Notes: generated by a model from the letters alone, not told the origin. DNA of 64,000 nt from Histomonas meleagridis (GCA_020186115.1 WSYJ01000143.1:116327-180326); one strand, 5' to 3'. Positions 48,460 to 59,884 are shown, counted from the first letter of the stretch. Translations and numbers: made by a program.

Positions 48460-50662
48460 TTATACAAATGATTCGAATTGTTTCTTCCTTTTTGATCGAA
48501 TAACAAAAAATGCAATCAAACCAACAGCAAGTAAAACCACTACGGGTACACAAATGCCACAACAATTGCTATTGTTTTATTACTTTATTTATCAGTTGGT
48601 TGTTTACATTCTTTTTCATATGTAATTGGAAGTAAACCAAATGTCGAATCGTGATAAGAAGAAAAAGTACAATAAAAGCAGTTGCTGGCACATTGAGGAA
48701 TATGGAACTACTTAATGTTGGCTCTTTTTCTCCATAATAAAATATACAATAAAGAGTATAACAAGATTCAAATGCAGCAGATTGTATTTGAGTATCATTT
48801 TTTCCAATTATAACTGTTTCTAATTTCTGACAATTACTAAATGCACTGATTCCAATTGTTGTAACTGAATCATGAATGTAATATTTTTTAATGAAAAACA
48901 ATACATAAATGTATGATCTCCAATTGTAGTTAGGTTTCCGAAATTCACTGATTCTAAATTTGAACAAGAATAAATTGTATATTCTTCAATTTTTTGAACT
49001 AATTTTGGTATTATAATATTTTGTAATGATGTACAATTACAAAATGCAAATCTTCCAATTGTTGTAATATTATCTCCAAAATTAACAAATTCTTATAAGG
49101 AACAATAAGAAAATACATATTCTTCAATTTTAATTAATTGATAAGGCATTTTATATGTTGTATTTTCTTTTCTTGATGGATAACAAATAATTGTCGTTAA
49201 ATTTTTGATATAAAGATTTCCATTATCGTTAAAATTAGAATAGAATTTATTTTCGTTTGATATTTTTATGGATTTTAGATTTGTGCAACAATAAAAAACT
49301 CTATTTCTAATTGTTGTAACATTATTGGATATCCAATAATAACACATTCAAGATTAGAACAATGATAAAATGCAAAACCACCAATTATATTAACTGCATT
49401 TGGAATATTAAATATTATAATCGAATTTCCTGCAGGACAACAAATCAGAGATTCTATATTTTTATCATAAAGAATTCCATCTTCATTAAAATTTGAAAGG
49501 TATTTATTTTCATTTGATACTTTTATGAATTCATATACATCCATAAAATGTTTGAGATTTAATTGATTCAACTTTACTTCCAATATTTACTGATTCTAAA
49601 TTATTACATTCATAAAATGCAGAATCTTCAATTGTAGTAACTGAATTTGGAATTGTAATATTTTTCAGCATAACACAATAACATGTTCAATTGTGGAGAC
49701 ATTATTTCCAATTGAAACTGATTCTAATTTTATACATTCTGAAAATGCATGACTTCCAATCGTATTAACTGAATTGGGAATTATGATACTTTGCAATGAA
49801 GAACATCTATTAAATGTAGAAGTCTGAATTGCAGTAACATTATTTCCTATGGAAACTGTTTTAAATTTATCACAATAATAAAATGCACCACCTTCAATTG
49901 TAGTAACTGAGTTTGGAATTATAACGCTTTGTATTGAGGAATATCCAAATGCATAAATGCCAATTGTAAATATATTATCTCCAAAATTTACTGTTTCAAA
50001 GTTTAAACAATTATAAAATGCATAATCTTCAATTTTACTAACTGAATTAGGAATGTTATATATCGCATTTTCTTTTCCTGGTGGATAAATAATAATTGAT
50101 GAAATGTATTTATTGTAAACAATTCCATCATCATTGAAATTTGAATAATAATTATTGTCATTTGATATTTGGATTTTAGCTTTGTACAACCATCAAATAC
50201 ATGATTTCCAATAATAGTTTCTTTTCCTTTAATTTCTAATGATTCTAGTAGAAAACATTGAGAAAATGCAGAATCTCCAATTGTTTTAACAGAATTACCA
50301 ATATTAATTGATGATAATTCTACACATGCCGTAAAAGCATCTGCTTCAATTGTTATAACACTATCTCCAATATTGACTGTTTTTAATAAAGAACATCTTA
50401 AAAATGCACTATTACCTATTGTTGTCACAGGTTTTAATATGTTAACAGTTTTTAACAATGGCCATTGTGAAAAAGCTTCAGATGGAATTGTAGATACATT
50501 GCCACCAATAATAACATCAGTTGTTTCACTCTTATGTTGTGAGTTAAATTCACTGGAGTGATATTAAGTGTTCCTTCTGGAAGGAGAAAATGTTTCATTT
50601 GTTGGTATGAATAAAAGAGTGATAATAAATGGAATGAATTTACATACAGGTGGAACATTCAT
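48460..50662 (-). pseudogene. BspA-like leucine-rich-repeat gene, multiply frameshifted
   Basis: On the minus strand a signal-peptide-like start (ATG 50662, FIPFIITLLFIP) is followed by LRR units of pattern TIGxxAFxxCxxLxxxxI, but the frame breaks several times. Open pieces lie at about 50570-50458, 50458-50003, 50189-49665, 49583-49275, 49347-49093 and 48967-48569. The end still codes a membrane helix (ICVPVVVLLAVGLIAFFVIR) and short basic tail with a stop at 48460-48462. This tail differs from the GIICGSIA tail of the gene at 1-2547, so it belongs to another BspA subfamily. At least five lesions make it a clear pseudogene. Confidence 0.85.
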
Positions 50663-51422
50663 ATTTCCATTGAAAAACGTATTTTTATCACCATTAAAGC
50701 AATCATAAACACACAATTGAAAAATTTGGAAACAAAATCATTTTGAACAACTCCAATTTGGAGAAAATAAAATGATACTTATTATTTGTGTGCTGATCAC
50801 ATAAATCTGTATGATCACTTTGAATGGACAATATTGAAGATAATTGGATATTTCGTGAAATGATATGGAAAAGAAGAAATAATACATCTTATTTATGGGA
50901 AGAACGGTTTTCTCCAAAAATTTTTGAATGCTTTAAAATTCATTTTTTTTCAATTTTTGAATATTTAACGGGATAAACGAATTTTCCGATAATTCAGTGT
51001 AATTTTCTGTGTAATACATAATAAATCATTGAATTTTGAGAGGGTGTTCGGTCACTTTACACGTTTTTTAAAATAACAAAATAATTCAAATATCAAGCGT
51101 TTTGATTTGGAAATTTTAATGAAATATATAAAAAAATCTTGTCCCCTTCGATCTTATGACTGTTCTAAACTAAAAATCGCATTGGTAATGAACAAACAAT
51201 GAAGAACATTTTTTAAAAATCGATTATTATAAATTGAAATACCACAACATATTAGTTGAAATAAATCAAACGTGTATTTTATTTACATTAAAATCTGTTA
51301 TATTTCTTTGATTTTCGAAAATTGATTTCGAAACTAACATGAAATTCAATATAATACAATCGTTCTTCTCTGAAAAACATCATCGTTACACTGAATTTCC
51401 TATCGGCATCGTTTAAAATATT
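50663..51422. other. intergenic stretch
   Basis: AT-rich. GGTCACTTTAC near 51050 is close to the recurring promoter word but precedes no recognisable gene. TTACACTGAATTT and CATCGTTACAC occur near 51385. No coding region. Confidence 0.4.
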
Positions 51423-53018
51423 TTAATAAAAATCATCAAATGATTCATTCAATAACTCATTAACATCATCATAAATTGACTGATGAAATTTACTTTTTTC
51501 AGGCAATATTTTAGAGACATTTTCATCATTTTTCAATTCTGTTGAATCTGCATAAAATTGTTCGTTCATTTCATTTGAATCATTTTCTTTACCTATACTT
51601 TGATCGCCCATTTTATCTGATGGCTTTATTTCGTTTTCTCGAAGATATTGCTGATAATAATCTTCAAAATCTTCTTCCTCATAAAATCGATTAAAATCAT
51701 ACATATCGTAATTCGAAATTGGCTTTTCTTGCGATGGAAAATCATCATGCAAACTGTGCACGCTTACTTCTGATTTATCGTTTGCAAAGTTTTCATCATG
51801 AAAACTATTTACACTATTTTGTATTTTGTCAAAGCTATGCACACTTGACTCATATAGTTGTTTAGCTTCGGATGAAATATCTTTGTTGATATTATTTGGT
51901 TTTGGTAAAGCGGTAATGTACCTTTTTGCATTTGGTTTATTAAGGCTGTGCACACTTGATTCGTATTGTTGTTTGGCTTCAGATGAAATATCTTTGCTGA
52001 CATTATTTGGTTTTGTTTGTTGTTTATCTTTAGATATGTTTGGAAGATATCTTTTTGTATTTGTTTTGTTACTTTGTTTTTTGTTGAATTCATTTTCGCT
52101 TAAACTATGTACACTTGTTTCATTTTGTGGATTTTCAATGTTTTTGTTTTGTTTTGCTTTAGTTTTTACTTGTGAAACATTTTGCTTTTGTTGAACTCTT
52201 TTGATTGATGAATTACTTTTTTCTGTTTGTGAAATATCAACGATTGTTTGCGTTTGCGAATTTTTGTATTTTGTTAATTCGAATTCACTGTCATCACTCG
52301 GCATTATCTCCATAACAGAAGGGAATTGTTTCGAATTAATTTTATTCTGTTTTTGACTTAAGTTTTCGATTTGCGTTTCGACTTTGTTTAATTTCTTTTT
52401 AATCCATTGGAACATTTCTTTCTCTGATGATTTATAATCTTTCATTATCTGATGCTTACATTGATTAATTGCATGTTGAATTGTTGTTTTAGAATTTGTT
52501 GTTGAATCAATATGTTTTTTAGATGGATGTGGAGTTCTTATCTTTCCCCATAAATGGCTTACTTCTGGATGCTTTGAAAATATGTGTTGATCTAAGTGTT
52601 GTATTGATTGAAATGCATGAAAACAAATGGGACATTTATGTACAGCAATATATTTTTTCGAATTTGTGTATTGGTGTTGGAAAGATCGAGATTCGGTTTG
52701 AAGTTTTTGAATTTTTTTGTTTTTCTCTTTTTGAGATCTTGATAAATAGATTATTATGATTTGTAATATTTGTAATAATTTTATAACACGATCTGGTGAA
52801 TCAACACTAATGATTGTGGAACGCACAAATCGACGAGAAATTTTTTTTAAGAGAGAAGAATCTTTTGAAAATTTGAGAGATATTGGATCAATTGCATCTA
52901 GAAATTCCCAATCAAAAGAATATATTTGATTTGGATCAAAGTCATCTGATAAATAATTTTTTGTTTTGTATTTACTGTGATCAAGTAGAAATGGAATTGA
53001 ATCACTTTCGCGCCACAT
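51423..53018 (-). CDS. DZIP1/Iguana-like zinc-finger protein (basal body)
   Basis: 531 residues from ATG 53018 (MWRESDSIPF); the frame is open a further 31 codons upstream without an ATG. Residues about 35-105 (FDWEFLDAIDP...RVIKLLQILQIIIIYLSRSQ) match the DZIP1 N-terminal domain. A coiled coil follows, then one C2H2 finger (about 133-160: HKCPICFHAFQSIQHLDQHIFSKHPE), the DZIP1 pattern. The remainder is low-complexity, Ser/Asn/Lys-rich, with repeated SSVHSL units. DZIP1 proteins act at basal bodies and the ciliary transition zone; a flagellar role here is inferred from the family. Confidence 0.78.
   Translation of the reverse strand: MWRESDSIPFLLDHSKYKTKNYLSDDFDPNQIYSFDWEFLDAIDPISLKFSKDSSLLKKISRRFVRSTIISVDSPDRVIKLLQILQIIIIYLSRSQKEKNKKIQKLQTESRSFQHQYTNSKKYIAVHKCPICFHAFQSIQHLDQHIFSKHPEVSHLWGKIRTPHPSKKHIDSTTNSKTTIQHAINQCKHQIMKDYKSSEKEMFQWIKKKLNKVETQIENLSQKQNKINSKQFPSVMEIMPSDDSEFELTKYKNSQTQTIVDISQTEKSNSSIKRVQQKQNVSQVKTKAKQNKNIENPQNETSVHSLSENEFNKKQSNKTNTKRYLPNISKDKQQTKPNNVSKDISSEAKQQYESSVHSLNKPNAKRYITALPKPNNINKDISSEAKQLYESSVHSFDKIQNSVNSFHDENFANDKSEVSVHSLHDDFPSQEKPISNYDMYDFNRFYEEEDFEDYYQQYLRENEIKPSDKMGDQSIGKENDSNEMNEQFYADSTELKNDENVSKILPEKSKFHQSIYDDVNELLNESFDDFY
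51720..52120 (-). repeat. degenerate repeats SSVHSL in the DZIP1-like tail
   Basis: The motif (S/T)SVHSL recurs at least five times, twice within nearly identical KDISSEAKQQYESSVHSL / KDISSEAKQLYESSVHSF segments. This indicates local duplication inside the low-complexity tail. Limits are approximate. Confidence 0.6.
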
Positions 53019-53765
53019 CTGCAATAAACGGTCAATATCCAAATGTAAAAAGTCTTGGTAATCCGAAATAATATTTTTCGTAACTATAATATCATATTTA
53101 TTGCGTTGCACACTCTCAATAAGATATTACAATGGTTATAAGCACATTATAGAAACAAGTTATGAATAATACTTGAAAGTCATACACCATTAATTTAGGT
53201 TTGTTCTATCTCCAGCCACACGAAACAAATTTGTATGATCAAAGAAACCGAAGATTTAATTTAGGAAATGGGAAATTTATGATTAAAGCATAGGAAAAAA
53301 TGACATATAGTTTTATGTTTCCAATATTTTACAAAGTGATTTTCATTTTGTCGTGAGATTTTGTAGATAGTTGTCGTAATACAATACCTTTGCTTCTTAA
53401 GTTTGGATCAAGTGAAAATGATAATTGATATTTTTGATATGCTTTCATATCATTCAATAAATGATGACAAAAATCAAAATTATATTTTTTATTAATTTCA
53501 ATCATTGCATATTGTAAAAAAAATTGAAAATGTAAATCAACTAAAGAATAAATTTTGTTTGTCTTTTTTAATAAAGTGAAAATCTATTTAATTGATCAAT
53601 TCTTATATTTTGTAATATTCCTTATAAAAAAAAGTGAATAATTAAAATAGGGGAAAATTTATTGAATTTGTCTTATTTGATTGGCTGAATAAACTTGAAA
53701 AAAGAAAATTTTGGACAGAAAAAAACAATATTAGAATTGACAAGCTTAATTCGAATACCACTTTA
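53019..53765. other. divergent intergenic region with a gene relic
   Basis: Between the DZIP1-like gene and rpiB. GACCGTTTATT lies just upstream of ATG 53018 on the minus strand. A coding-like minus-strand fragment at about 53329-53640 is listed separately. The rest is AT-rich. Confidence 0.4.
53329..53640 (-). pseudogene. unrecognised coding relic, or a 58-residue protein
   Basis: An 84-codon open stretch ends at the TAA 53329-53331 and includes HFQFFLQYAMIEINKKYNFD and KGIVLRQLSTKSHDKMK. An upstream piece in another frame (LQNIRIDQLNRFSLY) probably preceded it before a frameshift. From the internal ATG at 53505 a 58-residue protein is possible. No family is recognised. Confidence 0.4.
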
Positions 53766-54209
53766 ATGAGAGTTGTAATCGGATGCGATTTTGTTGGATT
53801 TGAATACAAAGACCGTATTGTTGCTTTGCTTAAATCCCTTGGACACGAAGTAATTGATGTTGGTACGAACAGTGCAGAATTATGCGATTATCCTGATTAT
53901 GCTGAAGCAGCAGCAAAAGAGATTGTAGAAGGCCGTGCTGATCGTGGTATCTTAATATGCGGAACTGGTATTGGCATTGCAATTGCTGCAAATAAGATTA
54001 AGGGAATTCGATGTGCAATTGTTCATGATCATTATACAGCTCAATTAACACGTATGCACAATGATGCTAATATGATTTCCTTTGGTGCTGTTGTAATTGG
54101 AATTGAAGTTGCATATGATATTGTCAAAACTTTCTTATCAACTGATTTCGAAGGTGGCCGTCATGCAAACCGCATCGCAAAGATTGCTGCTATTGAAAGT
54201 AAACAGTAA
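53766..54209 (+). CDS. rpiB: ribose-5-phosphate isomerase B
   Basis: 147 residues from ATG 53766. The RpiB/LacAB fold is clear: GILICGTGIGIAIAANKIKG with catalytic Cys65 and Thr67, the HDHYTAQLTRMHNDANM loop and the RHANRI C-terminal phosphate-binding segment. The first loop, usually (S/C)DHAG, reads CDFVG, so the His that contacts the substrate phosphate is Phe9. RpiB interconverts ribose-5- and ribulose-5-phosphate in the pentose phosphate pathway. Type B is typical of bacteria and several protists. Function is probably retained, since catalytic residues are intact. Confidence 0.94.
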   Translation: MRVVIGCDFVGFEYKDRIVALLKSLGHEVIDVGTNSAELCDYPDYAEAAAKEIVEGRADRGILICGTGIGIAIAANKIKGIRCAIVHDHYTAQLTRMHNDANMISFGAVVIGIEVAYDIVKTFLSTDFEGGRHANRIAKIAAIESKQ

Positions 54210-54679
54210 ATTTAACAAATATTTAAATTTTTATCAAAATATGTTAAACTTAAACAAACATAATTAAATATAACAATATTTATTAAAATGGAAAATTAAA
54301 ACATTAAAAAAAAAGAAACAAAAAAGAATTAAATTTCATAAACAAAACAGAAAGAAAACAGTGAAATTTGGCAAATAATATAGTGGAGTGTATACATTTT
54401 AAATAAAATTAAGTAAATAACACAATGATATAAGTTCAATAGATAATGAAATAAGATAAGAAATTAGATGCATGTAATACAGCTAGATACTAAGAATAAA
54501 ATAGTGTATATAAAACAAAGCAATGATGCAAAACAAACAGGATATTTCATTGATATAAATTTATATTCAGTTTATCAATTACCAGACGTTAACTGGTTTC
54601 AAGTCGATTTTGGGTGCCAAAGTTATCATTAATACGAACGTTTAATTGATGTTTTTTAAGTTTTTTACTTGGAACTTAC
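54210..54679. other. intergenic stretch
   Basis: Very A-rich. ACCAGACGTTAACTGGT (about 54580-54596) is a short near-palindrome around AACGTT-type sequence. No gene. Confidence 0.4.
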
Positions 54680-57164
54680 TTAATTTTTCAGTAATTGAAC
54701 TATTTCATTTAACCCATTAATACGCGCTAACTCAAGTGGGGTATAAAATTATTAAAAAATATTTCAAATCATTAAAACATATACCGAATTTGAAAATTTG
54801 ATTTTGAATTATTCAAATATACTTTCAATTCCTAAAATAAATATTAAATTATTAAAACATACCTTAAATTAACAAATTAAATAATAAATAATTAAAATAA
54901 ACTATAAAATACTGAGAAAAATTTTAAATAGTTGAAAGAAATAATAAATTATAAAATTTAACATATTTTCTATTAACATCAATTCCTTCATGTTGTAAAA
55001 GCATTTTGACAATATTCGCATTTTTCATTATGATTGCTAAATGAAGTACTGTTAGAAAATATTAAAATATATTTCAAATTCTTTAAATAAATTTCAAATA
55101 TTTTAATTAGACTTTGAAAGATGAAAACGAATATAAAATCGAAAGAATAGATTCCATATTATTAAAACAAATTGTGAATTATCAATACAAACATAAAATC
55201 ATAAAAACAAATTGCAAAACATTTAAATAAATTTCAAAATATTAAAATAAATTCTAAATGAATAATACAAACTGGAAATGATTTAAAGAAATATAAAATT
55301 AATAAAACAAATTTTAAATTATTAAAATAAACTTTAAATCAATAAAACAAACTCCAAATTAGTAAAACAAAATGCGAATTGACAAAACGAACATGAAATA
55401 AATAAAATAAATAAAAAATTAATAAAATAAATTCCAAATGAAAAAAATATATTCCAAATTAAATAGATAAACTGGAAATTATTAAAATAAATTGGAAACA
55501 TTTGAAATAAACATAAAAATTTTGAAATAAATAGGAAATTATTTAAATAATTTTGATATTCTCAAAATAAATATGAAGTTATCAAAACAAATTTCATATT
55601 ATTATAATAAATTAGAAATTATTAAAACTAATTTTAAATACCCCAAATAAACATATACAATATTAACAACAATTCCTTTAAATTCTAAAAGTAATTTAAC
55701 GATTTCAATGTTACATTTTTCAACTGCGGTATACAGTGGCGTTACAAATGAAATAATTTAATATTAAAACTTTAAAATCGATTCCAGATTAAAAAAACTA
55801 ACATTACATGATTAAAACAAATTGATTAATATCCAAACAAATATTAAAATATTTAAACAAACATCAAATTATCCCAATAAATATCTCTCACATTAACATT
55901 AATTTCGTTTTGTTTCAGAAGTAATTCAACAATTTTTGTAAAACCTTCTTAAACAGCTGTCTGAAGAGCTGTTTTAAATCGTTTAAATATATATGAAAAT
56001 ATTAAAACAAACAAATTTAGCATTAACATCAATTTTACTATGTTCTAGAACTAATTTAACACTTTCAAAATTACCAGATTTTACGCAAGTGTAGAAAATA
56101 TCATCCGACATTTGATACTTTGTAGTGAAGTAACTTATTAAGAGCGTAATATTTGTTTCAATAACTTTACTGATTAAATCGGCATTAACTTTCATTCCTT
56201 CTTTTTCTAAAAATGTTAAAATTTCATAATTGTTATGATAAATACATTTAATTCCTAATCTTGTTAAATTAGGAACTTCTATTTTCTTATCATAAAAATA
56301 GTGAAAAATATCATTTCTATGGAACTCAATTGCTGTTTCATATGCATAATCATACGATGAATTATTTTGTTCACATAAATATATTATTTCTAAGTTTCCT
56401 CCTGCAATTGCATATTGTAATGTATCTTTAACTTTTGCTCCATTAATTAACAAATATTTGAAACATTTAATTGATCCAAAAAATGCACTAAAATCAATTA
56501 GTGAATCGCTACTATTAATATAAGAATATCTTTCATAAAGCGATGGTTTAATATGTTGATTAAAATCAAAATTATTTTGCGCTGCTATTCCTTGTAATTG
56601 TTCTAAATCATCATTGCGAAGAATTTTTGCAATCTCTGATGGATTAACACCTTCTTTAACTAATTTTTTATGTAGTTCCCAATTATTATTTGAAAGTTAG
56701 TCAATATCTTCAATAAATTCATAAATAAAGTTTGGTCTAGCAAAATATTGTAAATATTTGACTTCTGGAACAGTTTTTTTATTATATGGAACAAAATATA
56801 AATTATTCCCTAGATTGAGAAGATCTGGCTTAACTAGTCCTTTTTCAAGCAACTTTCCTACAATGAAATCTGATTCTTGCCGATTTTGCTCTATTAAATA
56901 ACCACTAAATATATAAATTAGGTTTGTATCATTTGTGAGATTTTCTTCTTTGGAACTTAAAGATACCAAATATTTAATTAAGATATTTTCATCCTTTATT
57001 TGCCGTGATTTAAAAGCTGAAATGATTAATTTGGAAACAAGAGCAATCAATTCATATGTAGAAATCTTACCGTTAGCTAATTGTAAAGTTGACTCAACTG
57101 AAGATTCTACGTTACCTTCGTTGATTTTAAAGATCATACTTTCTAATGACTGCAAAAGTTCCAT
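54680..57164 (-). pseudogene. DUF3447/ankyrin gene with one premature stop and expanded spacers
   Basis: From ATG 57164 (MELLQSLESM) the minus strand runs open to a TAA at 56697-56699, where relatives have Glu (ELSxNDWELHK), then continues in the same frame through the DUF3447 core to 55983. That is one nonsense change in about 390 codons. Ankyrin units follow at about 55965, 55745, 55050 and 54745 (with a TAA inside the first); the last ends in its own TAA (54680-54682, IVQLLKN). An alternative ATG at 57326 exists, but two AACGGTC words lie between, pointing to 57164. Confidence 0.78.
55060..55660. repeat. AT-rich quasi-tandem repeat expanding an ankyrin spacer
   Basis: About 600 bp made of imperfect 17-22-bp copies like AAATTATTAAAACAAATTTT and its variants, between two ankyrin units of the 54.7-57.2 kb locus. 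Elsewhere the same spacer is 63-83 nt. The copies resemble the AATTATTTAAA core of normal spacers, so the spacer seems to have grown by internal duplication. Confidence 0.75.
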
Positions 57165-58064
57165 GTTCAAAAAATAAAAAATTAATGAGAGAAGTTTACG
57201 CCGGAAATTGGACCGTTTATTATGACCGTTATGGCTATGGAAAAAATTTTTATTTAATTTTTCACACAGGTTTTTCATCAAACAAGCTTTCTTTATTTCT
57301 TCCCAATCATTACTTATTATAATCATATCATTTTTGAATATTCATCATATTACATATTATTCTGCTTTTTATGAAATTATTAATGAAGAAGATGAAAATA
57401 AATATAAGGAAAAAGAATTTTTTTTGTTATTGTTATTGTAATTATTTGTGTTATAATTATTTTGTTCATTTCACTTCTTATTCTCTTTAATTAATTCGTG
57501 ATCACCACACTAAACGAAATACTAGTATTTATGTTATCAAGAAAATTATGATTAATGCAATCAATAACAATATCAATAATTTATTTCATTTTTTGCCCTA
57601 ATTTTTTTTTGATTATCAATCGACAATTATTTATAAAGAAAACGGAATAGATTTAGATGTAGACCATTTAAATGCTATAATCCTCATTATAAGTTATGGG
57701 AATGGATATTAAACAAAAATATGACGAAATCATAAATGTATTAAAACAATTATATCCATACGATTTAATGCATCAAAAGGGTTTTTTTTTTTGATTACCA
57801 ACTTGACAAACCATATCCAAAAATAGAAAAACGCGGGATTTACGGAACCGAAGAATCCAAAGAATAATATACGAAAATCAATATCTTAAAGATTGTAGTT
57901 AACGGGACTTTATTATATTGCCAAGTTTAAGGAAGAATGGCATTGGATCAATAATTAATGTAATTTGTGCCCATATTACTCAAAATAACTGTTGTATATG
58001 ATCAAAACAGATATTCCAATTTTTCACAATGCAAAGGCTTGTTGTTCACAAGTAAACCAAAAAT
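57165..58064. other. intergenic region with coding scraps
   Basis: AAACGGTCC and TAACGGTC (about 57208-57232, minus strand) probably belong to the ankyrin locus promoter. About 57696-57790 on the plus strand holds a short open piece (MDIKQKYDEIINVLKQLYPYD) ending in a T run and TGA. Further scraps occur to 58000. They look like a decayed gene without a recognisable family. Confidence 0.35.
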
Positions 58065-58415
58065 GTGTACACCGATGAATGTGAAGTCGATGGATGCGAT
58101 GGGATTAACAGTTGTATAATAGCGAAGAAAGCTTTAGAAGCTACTGAAATTAATGAAGAAAATAAGGAAATAATGGAAATATTTTTCATTGTTTTTTTGC
58201 CTGATCTTCAATTTTTCATAAAGCATAAACTTTGGAACAAAAAAATGGAAAAAATAAGGATAATCCTTGGATCCTCATCAAAATGGAGAAGAGAACTTGC
58301 TAAGAAATATCTTGGATGTGAATCTGATTTAAAAGGAAAAGTTATTAAATTATCTCTTATTAAAGATTACCCATATAGTAAAGATTTTGAAGAAATTTTA
58401 AAAAAAAAAATTTAA
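58065..58415 (+). pseudogene. truncated Maf-like nucleotide pyrophosphatase fragment
   Basis: The open stretch ends with MEKIRIILGSSSKWRRELAKKYLG (ATG 58245), which matches the start of Maf/HAM1-like pyrophosphatases (LASxSPRRxELL), but with Lys-Trp in place of Pro-Arg and only about 56 residues before the stop (family about 190). Upstream residues (CEVDGCDGINSCIIAKKALE) are in the same frame without an initial ATG and do not belong to Maf. I read it as debris of two genes. Confidence 0.5.
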
Positions 58416-58599
58416 TGTTTTTATTGCATCTATATAACAAACATTTAATGTATAATAGAAGTAAGCATAAGATTCGTCAAATCACAAAAATGTTTGTATT
58501 TATTATATTAATAAATAAATAAAAACATTATTTTATTATTAAAATATGTTTATTTATATTTGATTTATGTATATTTCTTCTATGAAATCATCTGCAAAT
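58416..58599. other. short AT-rich gap
   Basis: AATAAATAAATAAAA-type sequence between relics. Nothing recognisable. Confidence 0.4.
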
Positions 58600-58935
58600 G
58601 CATCTTCTTCAATAAAAAATAGGTTAAATTATGAGTATTAACGAAAGAAAAATTCAGTAAAAATTTATTAACATAATTATTCGAATCAATATTATTTTTT
58701 GATTTAGTAAATGTATTCGATTTGGTGAATATGTTGGGGGAAGACATTCGTCATGTATTGTTCCCTTTGTAGCATTCATATTTCCAAATGTTTTATTTTG
58801 ATATGTTACTAATGTCAAAACTATTGTTGCATTTATATTAACGAATGCATCATTTTTTATTTCTAGTGAAATTTCTTCATTAAAATGAATACATTTGAGA
58901 GATGTGCAATTAATAAATGCATTTAGAATTATTAT
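58600..58935 (-). pseudogene. BspA-like C-terminal fragment
   Basis: The minus strand reads NCTSLKCIHFNEEISLEI, then ATIVLTLVTYQNKTFGNM and a Thr/Pro/Asn-rich end (CLPPTYSPN). This parallels the segment that follows the last LRR in the gene at 1-2547 (NSLNCIYFYGETSP, NVLVTNGYQDNTFGQLG). There are no repeats upstream and no membrane helix in frame downstream. Confidence 0.6.
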
Positions 58936-58965
58936 GTTTAAAAAAAAATCGCAAAATTATCATGT

Positions 58966-59559
58966 TTATTGAAATGGCTCGTCTAGCACTGCTAGAAATT
59001 GTTCCATTTTAGAATCGCTCAATATATTTGCTTTTGCCAAGCGATTTCTGTTTTGGAGTAAACAATCACTAACTGTACCATAAGACTCAATCATCGAAGC
59101 AGCATCTTTCCTAGAAATACCAACAGCATTCAATGCGTCAATTGCAATGTCGTACGTTGTCTCGTTTGATGCTTTTAATTCATCAACTTGTGATTCTTGT
59201 GTATTGTACATCGTTAAGATCCATCTTCCTGCTTCCTCGAAATCAAATGCCAAAACAACATTAAGATTGTTTGCAATTGATAAGGATGTTAGTTTTGAGA
59301 TAACATGATCTGGATTTTGTATATCAACAACAAGAAGAAGTATTCTAGTAGCATAGCCACCTCTGAAATTTGCAATTTTTTTGCCTAGATACTCAGGATG
59401 TGTACGATGATATTTTAGTGATAAAAATAGGATTCCAATTTTATAACCAATTGAATAATCACATACAGAATTTTCATTCCAAACCATTTGAGCAGGTGCA
59501 AGTATCTTGATCAAGGGGTTTCCTTCTTGTGTTTTTGAGATTGTAATAGGAAGTTTCAT
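58966..59559 (-). CDS. ERCC1: ERCC1/RAD10 nucleotide-excision-repair nuclease subunit
   Basis: 197 residues from ATG 59559. The central domain (GNPLIKILAPAQMVWNENSVCDYSIG...LFLSLKYHRTHPEYLGKKI...RILLLVVDIQNPDH) matches the nuclease-like, DNA-binding domain of ERCC1, and EEAGRWI is the conserved signature. The C-terminal ~65 residues form the tandem helix-hairpin-helix region (ALNAVGISRKDAASMIESYGTVSDCLL) used to bind XPF. ERCC1 lacks catalysis; with XPF it cuts 5' of lesions. The short N-terminus lacks the XPA-binding extension of animals. Confidence 0.93.
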   Translation of the reverse strand: MKLPITISKTQEGNPLIKILAPAQMVWNENSVCDYSIGYKIGILFLSLKYHRTHPEYLGKKIANFRGGYATRILLLVVDIQNPDHVISKLTSLSIANNLNVVLAFDFEEAGRWILTMYNTQESQVDELKASNETTYDIAIDALNAVGISRKDAASMIESYGTVSDCLLQNRNRLAKANILSDSKMEQFLAVLDEPFQ

Positions 59560-59884
59560 TGCGTTTCTAAGGCGCTTTATATTACGCCATATAAAATTGA
59601 AAGCTTTACATTAAATAAGAGCAAAATCGATTTCAAATCAAGATAAATTATTTCCGTTTGATTTTGTATTTTGCTATTTTGCTTTAAGCAGTGATCATTG
59701 TGTAATTTTGACAACCTGAAAAATTTTTATGATTAACACGATTGATTCACATGAACATTGATCGTTTCTAAAAATGAAGCTTTGCAGAAAACAATTTTTT
59801 TTGCTGAGTACAAATCATTCTAACTTTGAAACTTGACGAATTTCATTAAGATCACAATTTTGTCAAATAAGCATTTTTACAAAG

